NCBI GenBank assembly: GCA_020284085.1
Contig: JACEVL010000150.1
Location: 1,756,616-1,820,615 of the forward strand
Length of the DNA stretch: 64,000 bases
From: Aporrectodea caliginosa
Taxonomy: Eukaryota > Annelida > Clitellata > Crassiclitellata > Lumbricidae
Direction of reading: 5' to 3'
Of the stretch, positions 13,181 to 38,334 are shown one piece after another. Each line of letters opens with the position of its first letter. Position 1 is the stretch's first letter. Made by a program: the position numbers and the translations under genes. The notes under the pieces were generated by a model, which was given only the letters and a program-made list of their open reading frames with translations, was not told the DNA's origin and did not search any database.

Positions 13181-13839
13181 ATTACATATTGTTTTGTGCC
13201 GTATTGTGTTAGTGTTACATTACATTTGATTCCACTGAACTTTTTAATTGGTGCTTTAGAAGTTATGAGATACACAGGTAATGGCAGTGATATAAATATC
13301 TATGGAAATAAGAAACTGTTGTGTTTTCACCGGTTGACATTTGCTTTCACTGTTTTTGTCAGAGGGCTTAAGAATAGATTCAGTCGCATTGTTAGTTAGC
13401 GTCTGTGGCGGCTGAAGGCAGGGTTAGTTAGTTGTTTAGCCGGTCGGTTGAATGCGTGGAGCGGGGGGGGGAGAGAGGGACGCTCAAGCGTCCCTACGTG
13501 GCAGGGTGGATACTGCGGGGGGCGGGTGTTGGTCAGAGTGGCTCACAGCTGCCTTGTCATCGGTGGAGATGCCGGACCAATTAGTAGACACTTCTGGCTG
13601 AGTTGGTCAGCCGATGTGGAAACACAGAAGGTGGCGGAAGGAAGGAAGAAAGGAAGGAAGAAAGGAAGGAAGGGAAGAGGGGAGGATGGAAAGGAGGATG
13701 AGGAGGAGTGGCAGCTGGATCTTTCAGATGAACAATGCATCGGTCACTCTGTCTCTCTTACCTGGCCACCAGATGTGAGCGCCTCTTCTTTATAATTCGA
13801 ACAAACGAGGGACGGATGGAATATGAAAAGGATTGTCTC

Positions 13840-13992
13840 TCTCTGTCTAGGTCTGTGTCTATGTCTGTCTCTGTCCTTCCCCCTCTCTCTCGCCCTGTCC
13901 CTCACTCTGTGTGTCTCTGTCTGTCTGTCTGTCTCTGTCTAGGTCTCTCTCTGTCTCTCTCTCTCTACACACACACACCACACATATCTCTA

Positions 13993-14058
<66 letters not shown>

Positions 14059-14140
14059 AGTTTCTGTTTGTCTTCCTTCGTCTCTTTCTGTTTCTCTCTG
14101 TCTGTGTCTCTCTTTCTTCTCTACTGTAAACATCCATTGT
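13840..14140 (+). repeat. (CTGT/CT)n and (CA)n simple sequence
   Basis: CT/CTGT-rich tract followed by a pure CA run at about 13994-14055 and another CT-rich tract. Confidence 0.93.
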
Positions 14141-14149
14141 ATTAAAGCA

Positions 14150-15325
14150 AGTGGACACAGAACAACAAAAATCCGACCACCAACCATTCAATCGTAATGG
14201 AAAACTCCAAAATTTATTTCTAAAGCGCAACTCCCGAAAGCGAAGCAAGGGTACCAGCTGAATCGATATGAAGACAAGTGTTGTAGAGAATTCACATCAC
14301 ACGTCCTTAGGGAATCTAAAGACAAGCCGAGGTCAAGCAAATTCAGGCGGCAAGTGACCCAGGAAGCTGATACCACGTGCCATTTTCCGAACGTGACTAC
14401 ATCGGTTGCAACGAGCCTTCACGCGGAGGCGGTGCTACTGGCGTTGATTGACAGCCGGTCTGAGTAGCTGGCATGTATTGCTGTGCTGATGATTGGATTA
14501 AGCGTTGAACATCGGTCGTTCATTGAGTTGCTGTGCCTCCGACTGAAAGGAGCGAATGTGTGGCCGATGCACTCATTAGCCTCGCTCACACTTGTCGTTC
14601 GGCGACGACTGACACCTTTACGTGAGCAGGTATCGCCTGTCTCTGTCTCTAGGAGGTTTTTGGTCAGTTATCACAGGTCTTCTTCTTCTTAGAGTCAGTC
14701 CAAGTGGAAGTGTACCAAGGAGTTTTCTCATACTTCTCTCTGCGTTCTTCGAAGGAATAACGGATCTATTGGTAAAAGCAGGTAGGACTTTCCTTTCAGC
14801 GTCTGTGAGTGTTTTATAAGAATTTTGGCTGACTGGAAGACTGGATTTTATTGGATGAACGGAATGAAAAAAGCTGATTGGGTGATTAATGGTTTGAATT
14901 TTGGGACAGAGAATTTTAAAAGAATCGAATATGATTTGTTGTAAGTTAATAAGTAATGTTTTAAACGTTGTTTAATCTGTTTGGGTCAAGTTCAGTTGAT
15001 TGAAAGAATAGAGGAAGAAGCACATTTAGTTGCGCAGTTGTGTCATTGTATGATCTGCTAAAGTTTATTTTAAAATGTATGTAATCGTTGTATTATACAA
15101 TGTAATTGCATGATTGTGCGCTTGTCAGAAGCAAATAAAGGCTACTTATTTTCTTATTAAATTGAACGAATTCGAATGAGTCCGTGGAATAAATTGGGTT
15201 AGATTGGTTGATTGGTGTTGAACGATACCTAAGACGTTGTTTGGCTGATTGGATGGTTGAACTACAAGTGTTAACTGTTAAGGTCCTGGGTTCAGCTGCT
15301 GACCTCAGTAAGCACTCCTCTTATA
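14150..15325. other. Stretch without a recognisable gene
   Basis: Unique-looking DNA, AT-rich from 14820 on, with an AATAAAGG motif near 15135. No open frame longer than about 70 codons and no recognisable domain. Confidence 0.45.
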
Positions 15326-15327
15326 TG

Positions 15328-15560
15328 GTGGTGGTGGATGTACAATGTGGTGGTGGTGGTGGTGGTGGTGGTGGTGGTGGTGTTGGATATAGTGGTGGTG
15401 GTGTTAACAATAATAATGTGGACAATTTATATGACGCCGTAAGCCCGTAACACAACCATGCCATTACAAGGGCACCAGATGTATTGGATGTATTGGTGGT
15501 TGTGGTGGTGTTGGATGTAGTGGTGGTGATGGTGGTGGATGCACCTGCAGTGGTGGTGTT
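15328..15560 (+). repeat. (GTG)n microsatellite, two blocks
   Basis: A pure GTG run at about 15349-15380 and a diverged second block at 15490-15560. Confidence 0.92.
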
Positions 15561-16069
15561 GGTGTTGTTTGCTTGAGGCCGGTGTGTTTGAGTTTCGTCC
15601 ATTGACCTCTCTTTCGTACCTGCTTTCTCATTTCCTCATCTGTTCCTCGTTTTCTGTACATCAGAGAAAAAGCCGATCATCTGCAGTGAGTAAGGGATAT
15701 TCGCTAAGTCTGGCCTCTGGTACTTATAGACTTTCTCTGAAGTCTTAGAAGTTGGGCCTGGAAAGACTAGCCCAGAACGCTCATGGACCCCAGATGTCTA
15801 GCAGTGAAGTACAGTAACTGCGTGTGGCCCACAATTAGACATTAATGTGGCCCTTTGAATGAATAGACACAATCTGCAATTAGGCAACAATGATCATGCG
15901 TTGACGCTGGTCAGACAATTTATTTATGTGGCAGCTTTACACAGAATGTATCTGCTGCTTGTAGACAATGCTGTTAAGAGTGTGGAAGAATTGACCTCGA
16001 TGCATTGCCAATAAAATGCATCAATGGGGACAGTTTGTGTAATCATAATAAACTCTAAACTTCTAAAGG

Positions 16070-16200
16070 GACACTGGAAAGCCCAGCGCAGGGCATCAGC
16101 CTATTCACAAGCGCTGCGTCGAGTCAGAGGGGTTGTTCAAAGGGTAGTCGGAAACTCGGAAGGACGCAGAGTCCGGTTGCCAGAGGGTCAGAGTAGCTGT
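16070..16200 (+). repeat. Dispersed repeat family C, copy 2
   Basis: Core GCGCAGGGCATCAGCCTATT followed by AAGCGCTGCGTCGAGTCAGA. The inverted copy at 48185-48325 matches it over about 110 bp. Confidence 0.65.
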
Positions 16201-16351
16201 TAAGGCAGTTTGTGTATATAATCAACGTGTTTAGGTTGAATTATAAGCGAATTGGTATTCACCTTAAAATTCGATCTTGATTTATATATATATTTCAACA
16301 ACCAGTCAATACCTTTCTTGCCAGTTTTGAGTTAGTTGCTGTTTTAATGAT

Positions 16352-16658
16352 ACTGTGTCAAAGATGATTAGCGTCGCCCTCCTCTTTTTTCCAGACTTGC
16401 GACTGGCAACGCCAGATTACGAGCAGTGGCGGAGGTAACCAGTTTTGGATTTGCAGTACCGTGCTAAGTACCTTACTCAATGTATTCTTGGGGTGGGAGG
16501 GGGGCAACGTGGAAGCCGAGGAGACCTCTATAGATTCTATAATGTTTAGAGTGTAGACCTCCGCCACTGCACGTCCGTGTCTAGTGCCAGGCAGTGCCAG
16601 TCCCAAGCCTGGATGAAGGAGGAGGGCGACGCTAATGATCTTTTTTATCACACAGTGT
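16352..16658. mobile_element. Foldback/MITE-like element with about 90-bp inverted repeats
   Basis: Left arm 16352-16437 (ACTGTGT...GATTAGCGTCGCCCTCCTC...GCAGTGGCGGAGGT) is repeated in inverse orientation at 16557-16658, with a spacer of about 120 bp. Arms differ by several substitutions and short indels. No transposase. Superfamily unresolved; no clear target duplication seen. Confidence 0.7.
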
Positions 16659-17289
16659 CGTCCAACTGAAACTCCTAATACTTAGACCTCCATGTCCAAG
16701 CACAGCCTTAGTTTATCACTTTCCCACCAGGGTACACACTGCAGGGTTGCACCTAGCAGTCTGCGGGGGCCAGGGAAAATCAGATGTCTTTATTACCCAC
16801 CTTAGACGCCCTCCTGACGGCCAAAGGGTAAATCACCCTTCGCAGGGTTTCCTCCAACAAGGAAATTATCATTCCAGACGTTCGAAACACCTTTTGCCGT
16901 TTGTAAATGACAGGCTGTACACGGCCTAAACAGATTCAACGACCGGTCTTAATTTGACCCCGGGGCTAAACTAGGCCCCTTGTTTAATTATACAGGGCCG
17001 GACAGATGTTTTACATACGAGCCCTTTTATAGACAGGTGCGTGAAGGGGGAAAAGCCGTTGGGGTTCCCTTAGGCGTAATAAAATTCACGTTTATTAGGG
17101 TAATTATTTTGAGGAAGCTGACCGGACGGTTATGAGCTGTTTGACTTCGCTGTTCCTTTTGAATGTGCGCTGATTAAAAAGCCATTGGTCATAACTGTGT
17201 TCATGCCAGTTGAGAACCAAATTCTCCAACAATATGTTGAAGAATCTAATCTATTCAAAGGACTTCTATACCGCCGTGTTTAAAGACAC

Positions 17290-17485
17290 ACAAGGTATTG
17301 GACGATTGTTTATTATTGGCGCTGTTTATTGTTCATTATGGAGCTGTCTATTGTTTATCATTGGTACTTTCTATTGTTTATTATTGGTACTGTCTATTGT
17401 TTATCATTGGTACTGTCTATTGTTTATCATTGGTACTTTCTATTGTTTATTATTGGTACTGTACTGTCTATTATTGGTACTGTGT
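17290..17485 (+). repeat. Minisatellite, about 23-bp unit
   Basis: Repeated TATTGTTTATCATTGGTACT / TATTGTTTATTATTGGTACT units; Tyr/Cys/Leu-rich frames through it are not genes. Confidence 0.9.
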
Positions 17486-18269
17486 CTGTTTATGTCCGTC
17501 TTCCCTGTATTTATTGTCCTCCGAAAACGTCCTTAATGTTGTTTGTGTGAAGCTATGTGTTTACTGGGGTGTTTATCACCCTTTGGTGGATATGGTCAGC
17601 TTCAAAATATAGTTGCAAGACCAGCATCCACTTGGTCTTCAACTGTTACGTCCTCAACTGTTTACATCCTGTGTGTGTTGTTGGTCTGGCCTGTGACCTT
17701 CACTGACCCCACGCAGACCCTACTTTTGCATATTCATAGACCTCTGTGTATAATTTACCTTTGCTGTATAGGAGGCCGTGACCCCTGTCGACCTTCGACC
17801 CTTTCACAGACGAGTGATTGCCAGCGTATGATGATGACGGGCAATCCATCTTGCCCTTATCAAGTCCCAGTCATTTATCGTCGATTTATCTAGCGCCAGG
17901 TGCAGTATATGCCATCGCTTATAAAGATCTATCGTTGGCTGCAGGTGGTTTTCTCGCCGTTACCACCTGACCTACGTCCTTATCGGTGGACCGATTGAGT
18001 CCGCCGTTAGCCATGCATGCCAGGCGCGTCCATACACGGAGTGCCTTCGACGATGAGTTGTTGTCGGCGCTATATAAACTTAGTGCTTGTGGTAAAACAG
18101 TATAAAAACACATAAACAAAACGAGTTAATCAGGAAATTGTATAAGCTGATCGTGAAATTTTCAAATGTGCTGCGTGTTCGATTTAAGATCGTCATTCCA
18201 AGAACAAGAATGTTGCTTGTTTTATGATGATGTCTTATATACAGACAGATTTATGCAGCTGGACGAACT

Positions 18270-18465
18270 TGTCCATTTTCTAAAGGCCATTTTCTAAGGT
18301 CCATTTCCAAGGTCCATATATTAAGATCCATTTTCCAAGGTTATATAGCCTATTAAAGTCCATTTTCCAAGTTCCATTTCAAGGGCCATTTCCAAGGTCC
18401 GTTTTCTAAGGTACATTTTCCTAGGTCCTTTTACCGAGGTTCATTTTCCAAGGTATTTTCCACGG
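18270..18465 (+). repeat. Degenerate tandem repeat of AAGGTCCATTTTCC
   Basis: About a dozen imperfect copies of a 13-17 bp motif (CCATTTTCTAAGGT, CCATTTCCAAGGT). Confidence 0.85.
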
Positions 18466-18754
18466 TTGAATCACGAACGCTGCATGGCGTTGCATGCACT
18501 GCAAGAAAACATGAGTGCTGCTGCACGAGGACAGAGATTTTGAGAGAGACATACATACACACGCTGATTTAGAGAGACATGCTGACCGACAAATACAGAG
18601 GGACAGACAAAAACTGGAGGACTTTGCCATCATTTTTTCTAAGAAGGTTCAATCGACGGTTTTCACAACAAAACGGAAACTTTCTGTCCATCACGCAACG
18701 GACAATTGGTCGTTCTATTTGACTGGGTCAACAGCGTCAAAGATTGGTGCTTTG

Positions 18755-18980
18755 TGTGACAGAGACAGAGAGACATACAGAGAAACATACAGACAGACAG
18801 CCACGCAGACATAGACACAGAGAAACAGACAGACAAAGACACACAGAGAGAAACAGACAGACAGAGACGGAGAATAATTAAGAGACAGAGAAACAGACAA
18901 ACAGAAAGAGACAGACACACAGAGATATACAGACGCAGAGAAACATAGACACAGAGACAGAGAACAAGAGACAGAGAGCA

Positions 18981-19019
<39 letters not shown>

Positions 19020-19150
19020 AGAGAGAGAAACACGGCACCAGAGAGGCAGAGAGCAAGACACAGAGAAACAGACAGAGACAGAGAATGAGAGATAGAAAAA
19101 CAGACAATCAGAAAGAGACAGACATACAGAGAAACAGAACCAGAGAGGAA
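18755..19150 (+). repeat. (GACA)n/(GA)n purine-rich simple sequence
   Basis: Interspersed AGAGACAGAGAAACAGACAG units with a pure GA run near 18988-19016. Confidence 0.92.
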
Positions 19151-19369
19151 CATACAGTTGTATAGTGTTGGAACGGTGTGAAGAGATCTAGTCTGTCATG
19201 ACCAGCCGATAACTAATCGGTGTTCAATGGTTGTGCAGCGAGAATCGACTCTGCATGTAATACCTGCAGTTCTCTGCCTCCGCAGCACCAGCACAAACTC
19301 CCCTGAATGGATTCCGTCTGTTGTTAGTTCTGCCTAATTTGACGAAGCACGTTCAAACGCCGAAGCCTT

Positions 19370-19445
19370 CCAGCAGCAGCAGCAGCCGGCTTCTGCTGCT
19401 GCTGCTGGTGCTTCTGCTACTGATGCTACTACTCCTGGTACTGAT
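19370..19445. repeat. CAG/CTG inverted triplet repeat
   Basis: CAGCAGCAGCAGCAGC followed after a 4-base gap by CTGCTGCTGCTGCTGG, so the two triplet runs are complementary on one strand and can form a hairpin. Confidence 0.85.
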
Positions 19446-20197
19446 GCTGACGATAGTTGTTTGTCGACATCGATTGTTAGCCCCGATGATCTATCGATTC
19501 GGCTCCAGAGTCATTTCGGTGCATATCAGAAACACGGTCGATCAGTTTTTATTTGTATCAATCAATCCACTGAGCTCGTCTACGTCGATAAATTATCTGT
19601 TAATAAGTTAATTGCTAATAAAATCACTGCTAATAAATTAATGCCTTTTAATTAGCTGCGTTAATGGCGGCTGTGAAACGAAAACGCGAATCGGAGGTTA
19701 ACTAGTTGCACCGTGATTACGAGTTAACCGCTTTTGACATTCAGTTTCACAATCTGTCGAAATAAATCCGTTCTCTTTAACACGAAAACAATTTGTGAGA
19801 GATATTTGGTCACAGCGGATGTCATCATTTGTATGAAATGATCGACTTAATTTTTTAGAGAATCCAGATCGAAACCTTACAATTTAGTATTCATACTACA
19901 TTTCTATAAGTTTTAGTTTGTCGAGGCCAATATTGCTTCAAGACGCAGGTCTGTCTGACTGTTTGTCTTTCTCTGTTATTTCTCTGTGCCTCTGTCTCTG
20001 TCTCTGCCTCTCTCTCTCTCAGTATACTGAGCTATACTGTAATGAGTAATGAGTATAATAAAATTTCGGTTGTTTTCTTCTGTATCGTCTTGCGTTCATT
20101 TGCCTTCTATTTTGCTCTTGTGTGTTGTAAACGATGTGAAATATTGAAGTATAAATTCGTGGAAATGGCCGAGTAGATGCATGATGTGAAATGATAG

Positions 20198-20482
20198 GAA
20201 GAGGAAGAAGAGCTGTCCCTTAGGCTATAACCTTAGAGTGGCTATACAACGGCTATAGGGTCTTAGCAATTTGGGTTTTCCTGCAGGCCTCGGTATACGA
20301 GAGCAGGTCCTCTCCTCGGCCGTCTTATCTTCCACCGACAATGTAAGGTCATTTGTACTCATAATGACTGACATCTCCAGGGAGGGCAGGTGCGGCCAAA
20401 ATCTATAAGCAGGGATTTGAATCCACGACATGTCGGTCGACACTCTAGCGCACTAACCACTTGACTATGGCGTGCCCGTGAG
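20198..20482 (-). mobile_element. tRNA-derived SINE (family A), copy 1
   Basis: On the - strand the head reads like a tRNA (A-box region TAGTCAAGTGGTTAGTGCGC, B box GGATTCAAATCC) followed by a body found again at 35500-35795 and 41249-41547 (cores CATTGTCGGTGGAAGATAAG and CGAGGC) and ending in CAGCTCTTCTTCC. Older than the other two copies. Confidence 0.75.
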
Positions 20483-20774
20483 ACAGGCAAAAGCAAAATG
20501 CATGTTTTCCGGTTTCCATAGCAACCACTCAGATGCGTGTTCCGGATACAGAAGGTGTAAACACGCCCTCTGCGATGCTGGTTGAAACCAATTATTAGCT
20601 GTAATTAGTTATAATTGTTTTCTGTTAAAGGTTCGTGTGACGAACATTGATTGAAGATGGAGTGGAGAGAGTCGGAAAAGCCTCTTCCTGCGCTGGTAAA
20701 GGAACGATGGATTTAAGGAAGACGTCGTGCCTTACCTGATGTGGATGACGGTTGGATGTCTTTCTACCACCGCT

Positions 20775-20809
20775 CCCCTCCTCCTCCTCCTCCTCCTCCT
20801 TCCTTCAGA
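20775..20809 (+). promoter_or_regulatory. Possible 3' splice site ahead of the protocadherin ectodomain exon
   Basis: A long pyrimidine tract (CTCCTCCTCCTCC) ends in TTCAG just before AATGAG. If used, the proline run that the open frame predicts here is not translated, and coding starts at the ATG at 20810 or in an upstream exon outside what I can recognise. Confidence 0.45.
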
Positions 20810-33847
<13,038 letters not shown>

Positions 33848-33939
33848 AAGAGTCGTCTGAACTCTCGGCTCCTTTGATCTTCAAACAATGCTTTGCAGCT
33901 GTAGTCAGCGCTGGCACTTGCTACAGGTTGAAACGAGGT

Positions 33940-34300
33940 CCATGTAAACGCTGGTTCCAGCCAGTTCAACACTGGTTCCAGATTAATGTTGACTCAAGTT
34001 TAATACTGGTTACAGATCAATACTGATTAATGCTTGTTACTATTGAATATTGGTTAATGATTCATGTTGGAAGTTAACAAATGTTGGGTCCTGATTATTG
34101 CTTGTGTCAGATAAAGGTCGAATGTAGATTAATACTGGTTCCAAATTTAAATTGGTTCCTGGTTCTTTTGGTTTCAGGTTCAAATGGTTCCAGAGAAAAA
34201 TTGGTTCAGAGTGTATTGGATCTAGATTGAAATGATTCCCGATTGAAATTGGTTCCCAAAAATGATTCAGATTCGAAATTGATACAAATTAAAGTGTGCT
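33940..34300 (+). repeat. Degenerate tandem repeat around ACTGGTTCCAGATTAA
   Basis: About 20 imperfect copies of a 15-18 bp motif (ACTGGTTCCAGATTAATG, ATTGGTTCC) directly 3' of the protocadherin stop codon, probably partly within its 3' UTR. A possible polyadenylation signal AATAAA lies at 34955. Confidence 0.7.
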
Positions 34301-35499
34301 CCATATTCAGTTGTTTAAAAAATTTTGTTACAAAGATATTTAAAACCTTGAATCTAAAACTTGGTTCTATTTAAAATTGCATCTAATTCAATAATATTGG
34401 TCCCAGTTTAATGTTGCCTTCAAAGTTATAGTAAAAATAGATTCTTGATGCTAGTTGATGGTAAAGATTCGGTTGAATCTTGACATTTCTGCAACCAAAC
34501 TTTCTTTGAATTATTCCCGGCTGTCTAAGAATTAATGTAGGATTAGCCACAAGTTTGTATTTTGTCTCTGATTTAACAACTGACTGATTTTTAGCTAAGA
34601 GTCCAGGGTTTGATTCCTGGTTTGAGATGGACAGTTTGTTGTTTAACCGTGCAATCGTCCTCAAATGGTTGTTTATTAAATTATTGTTTTCTTGCGTGTC
34701 CTTCACCAAAGAAATCTAACTACAACGGAACTTTATCCTCGTGACACATGAACACCTGTCTATTAAAACGGGCAACAGCAAATGACCCCGTATGACCTTT
34801 GGTGCTTTTTAATGGTAGCGATATCAAGAGCAGGACGGACCAGTTAGGTCTTCATGACATTATGGACTTTGTTAAAATAGATTTTGTGTGTTGAGTCTAG
34901 CCAGTCAAGTTTGCGATGGAATTACTGCGAAAGAAATAACTGCAGAATTTTATGAATAAAAACCAAAGAGTAAAGCAGAAACTAAACGAAAGATTAGCCT
35001 ATGAGTGATTACAAAAGATGTCGAAAACGACCTTGACGTGACCTTGGTGCTTTCAATTCAACCTTCATCGTCTTTAAATGTAGCATTAAAACCTTCAAGT
35101 CACTGCAATAACTAGAAACGCTAGTAATGATCTATTAATATTTTTCAATTATGAGTTTATCAATGTTCATTTGGTATTGTATTATTATTATTATGAATTT
35201 ATCATTGTTCATTTGGTATTGTATTATTACTTACTGCATCTGTTAGTTAGTGTAACTTTGTTAATTAACGATGTCATTGGTCTAATTAGGGCTCTGATAA
35301 ATCTCTCCCTTTGCACGAAGACTTTGCACTTGGGTTGCCACTTTATACACGAAGATCTCTCAGGTAGTAATGTAGTAATTCAATTAGAAAGTGATATCTT
35401 TTGATGTGTATCTATTATAGATTCGATAAGGTGAGACTCTATGGCTTAACACTTTTGAATTGGTCTTAAAGGACAGTTTTTATTTAATTAAGCCTTGTG
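34301..35499. other. Stretch without a recognisable gene
   Basis: AT-rich, unique-looking DNA. It includes a short direct repeat (TTATCA-TGTTCATTTGGTATTGTATTATTA at 35157-35185 and 35201-35228). No gene seen. Confidence 0.45.
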
Positions 35500-35795
35500 G
35501 AGTGCTTGAGAGTGTAGTGGGTAGCGTGCTGGACTGTCAGTCGAGAGGTCGTGGGTTCAAATTCCCCACCAGGGCAGAAATTAGGTTCGTTATTTCTGTT
35601 CCACCTGCTCCCAGGAGTAAACCCATCTTTCATGAGTACTCTGACCATATACACTGTTGGTGGGAAGATGAGACAGCGCGAGGGAGGCCTGGCCATCCGC
35701 CCTCATATGCCGAGGCTAAGAAAATGAAGTTGCTAACAAATCATAGCTGTGGCTGCCTGAGGGCTAGCTTAAGGGCTGCTCTTCTTCTTCTAAGC
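35500..35795 (+). mobile_element. tRNA-derived SINE (family A), copy 2
   Basis: Head 35503-35575 looks like a tRNA-Asp-type sequence: A-box region GTGTAGTGGGTAGCGTGCTG, anticodon-loop position GACTGTCAG (anticodon GTC), B box GGGTTCAAATTCCCC. The body contains GTTGGTGGGAAGATGAGACA, CCGCCCTCATATGCCGAGGC and ends GCTGCTCTTCTTCTTCT. Copy 3 at 41249-41547 matches along its whole length. The open frame across it is incidental. Confidence 0.85.
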
Positions 35796-35989
35796 CTCGT
35801 TGCCCTAGCGCTTTGCAAACAGCGCAGGTAGGAAACAGGTTTTAGAAAAAGGAGATGACGCTTTGGTCGGCTACAGAATTGATTTTATAACGATGACAGG
35901 TGTTCACTCTAGTCAAAACAAAACTTTGTTCATTGTGACGGTAGCTCCTTACTTGTTCTAATCACCTCAAACTTGGTTTAACAATTAAA

Positions 35990-36040
35990 TATGTATTCTC
36001 ATTATAATTATTATCATCGTCATCGTCGTCGTCATCATCA

Positions 36041-36077
<37 letters not shown>

Positions 36078-36172
36078 GCTATTATTATTGGTTATTATTA
36101 TTATTATTATTGGCGCAAATCAAAGTTCTTAAAATCATGGTTCTTAAAATGACTCTAGGGCCTCATCGAACC

Positions 36173-36221
<49 letters not shown>

Positions 36222-36385
36222 TTCATTATTTTAGGGATAAATTTTTTCCTGGGATGGCTAGTCTTTGATTATATTTATTATCATTTTATTACTATTATTA
36301 TTATTATTGCCATTGTGGCTATTATTATTATTATTTTTTTAAATTATTAATTATTATTATTATTATTATTATTTAATTTCTCATT
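35990..36385 (+). repeat. (ATT)n and (ATC)n microsatellites
   Basis: ATT arrays at 36040-36110 and 36290-36375 with an ATC array at 36174-36220. Confidence 0.92.
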
Positions 36386-36539
36386 TAATTTTTTTTATTA
36401 ATGTTAAACAGGTGTGAGAGATTTGAATAATTCTGCCCGTTTCAGCTTCGTTAGTTTTCTACCTATTACTTCAGCTTCTGTAATATTTCTCATCTACTTT
36501 AACTTTCGTCTATTTTCCAACTCTATTATCGAGAGACTA

Positions 36540-36660
36540 TTCACCAGATGGCGCACTTATTTATAGACCCGAACGCCAGGTGGCGACGCTCAGCGAATAG
36601 ACGAAGCGCCGTATTTTTATGATCGTAGACTTTTATTCGCCAGATGGCGTAACAGTTTTA
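36540..36660. promoter_or_regulatory. Cluster of CCAGRTGGCG motifs (CTCF-like)
   Basis: ACCAGATGGCGCA at 36544, CGCCAGGTGGCGACG at 36572 and CGCCAGATGGCG at 36640 lie within about 100 bp, and ATAGGTGGCGCAA follows at 36853. The core CCAGRKGGCR resembles the binding core of the insulator protein CTCF, which bilaterians share. Binding is inference; the repetition could also come from an old repeat. Confidence 0.35.
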
Positions 36661-37084
36661 AAATGTTCTCGATTAGAGCGAAGTGTGTATAATTTGATTA
36701 TTGTAAAAATTGTAGTTTGAAGCCAAGATGTCCAGTTTTGATGGATTTATTGGCGTTTTTCTTTTCGATGAAAGGAAGTTTATCTGAATAAGTCGATCTG
36801 TTTTAGCAGTGTTATGGAGAAACGTTGTGGTTGTTGTTTCATGCTCATTCGATAGGTGGCGCAACGTTGACTTTCGTTATTAAAGCAGGATGTCTGCTGC
36901 GTTCGATTCGAAGCAATAGTTAGTAGGACGGGTGAAGTGGTCGATGGTTTGGTTTGTAAGGGTCCAAAATGAGATATATAAATGCTCAGGCGACTACGTG
37001 CATACATACATATACAAAAACATACATGCATAGGCTACACACGTACATACATACATAAATACATACACACATACATATATACAT

Positions 37085-37627
37085 CAGTGTGATTCTCGTT
37101 AACGATAACGATAACGAAAATGTTCGTTAACGAAAATAAAATGACTTCGTTAACGATAACTATAACTATAACTAAAAATATCATTAACTATAACTATAAC
37201 TATAACGAAAATAACACTAACGAAAATTCATCTTTATTTTCGTTAATACAAAAAATAAAAATAGGAAGTGCAGTATGGACGATTCGACATAAATGAAAAC
37301 GTAAAATGCGATGTTTTTATTATGCAATTTGTCAGTTACTTTAGAAACTCGTGTATTCATGAAGCTGAATGCACCCATGCTTCAAAGGCTTTCAAAGCTC
37401 TGAGCAAATTGTGAAACAGCGTGTTAATACGCACAATTTTGCTTATAGCCTTAATTATTGTAACAAAGTAGTAACTAAAATTAACTAAAATAAAAATCCA
37501 TTAACTATAACTATAACTATAACTAAAAAATAATACTAACTATAACTATAACTATAACTAAAATAAAAAACCATTAACTATAACTGTAACTATAACTAAA
37601 ATAAAATCTGTAAGGAAAATCACACTG
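37085..37627. mobile_element. Non-autonomous hAT element with perfect 8-bp target duplication
   Basis: Starts CAGTGTGATT and ends AATCACACTG (perfect 10-bp inverted termini), flanked on both sides by ATATACAT (37077-37084 and 37628-37635). Eight-base duplications and CAGTG termini are diagnostic of hAT elements. Subterminal regions consist of arrays of TAACTA / GTTAACGA / CGATAACGA hexamers on both sides; the 200-bp centre has no long open frame, so a transposase must be supplied in trans. Confidence 0.88.
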
Positions 37628-37799
37628 ATATACATACATTCATACATATATACATACATACATACATGCATCTATAGTTTCTATACTGATATGGCTGGTT
37701 TTATATGCAACTGGATGACATTAGCCTACTTGGTAGCTGAGTAGTTATTTACCAGCTGGACTCATTCAATCGGTCCGCATGGGTGACTACTAGCAGGGA

Positions 37800-38215
37800 T
37801 CGACTGAATGACGAAGACACTGAGGGAGGAAATAGCGGGATGGATCGAGGGAGGGAGAAATTTTATAAGAGAAGGAAGGAGGAATATTTTAATGGAAGTA
37901 TGGAGGATACGAAAAAGGAAATGATGAAAAGGAAAAGATGATTGAAGAGGAAGATAGAGGGAGAGAGAAAGAAAATGAGAGATGCAGAGAAAGAGAGACA
38001 TGAGAGAGATACAGAGAAAGAGATAGATAGACAGAGAGAAATATAGAGACAGGGATAAAAAATGATATGGGAGGTGAGTGCGGGAGAGAGGTAGAGGGAG
38101 AGAGTGTGAGCAAGGGATGGTATGATGGTTAATAGGGTATAGACAGGGATGGTAGGACGGACGGAAAGGAGGTGGGATAGGAGGAGAATGGGTAAGAAGG
38201 AAGGAAAAAGGGGTG
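37800..38215 (+). repeat. Purine-rich (GA/GGA)n simple sequence
   Basis: AGAGAGAAAGAGA- and GGGAGGGA-type tract. The Pro/Ser/Leu-rich - strand frame is a by-product. Confidence 0.85.
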
Positions 38216-38334
38216 TGTGGTAAGAGTGGCATTAGGCGTTAGTGGCGGTCGCTTGTGTTTGGTGTTTGGATGTTCGGTTAAGACGGGTGTTGAGATGATG
38301 ATGATGATGATGATGATGTGGAGTGTTGTTGTCT

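Noticed and set aside
35460..35831. 123-codon frame
   Set aside because: Lies over a tRNA-derived SINE copy.
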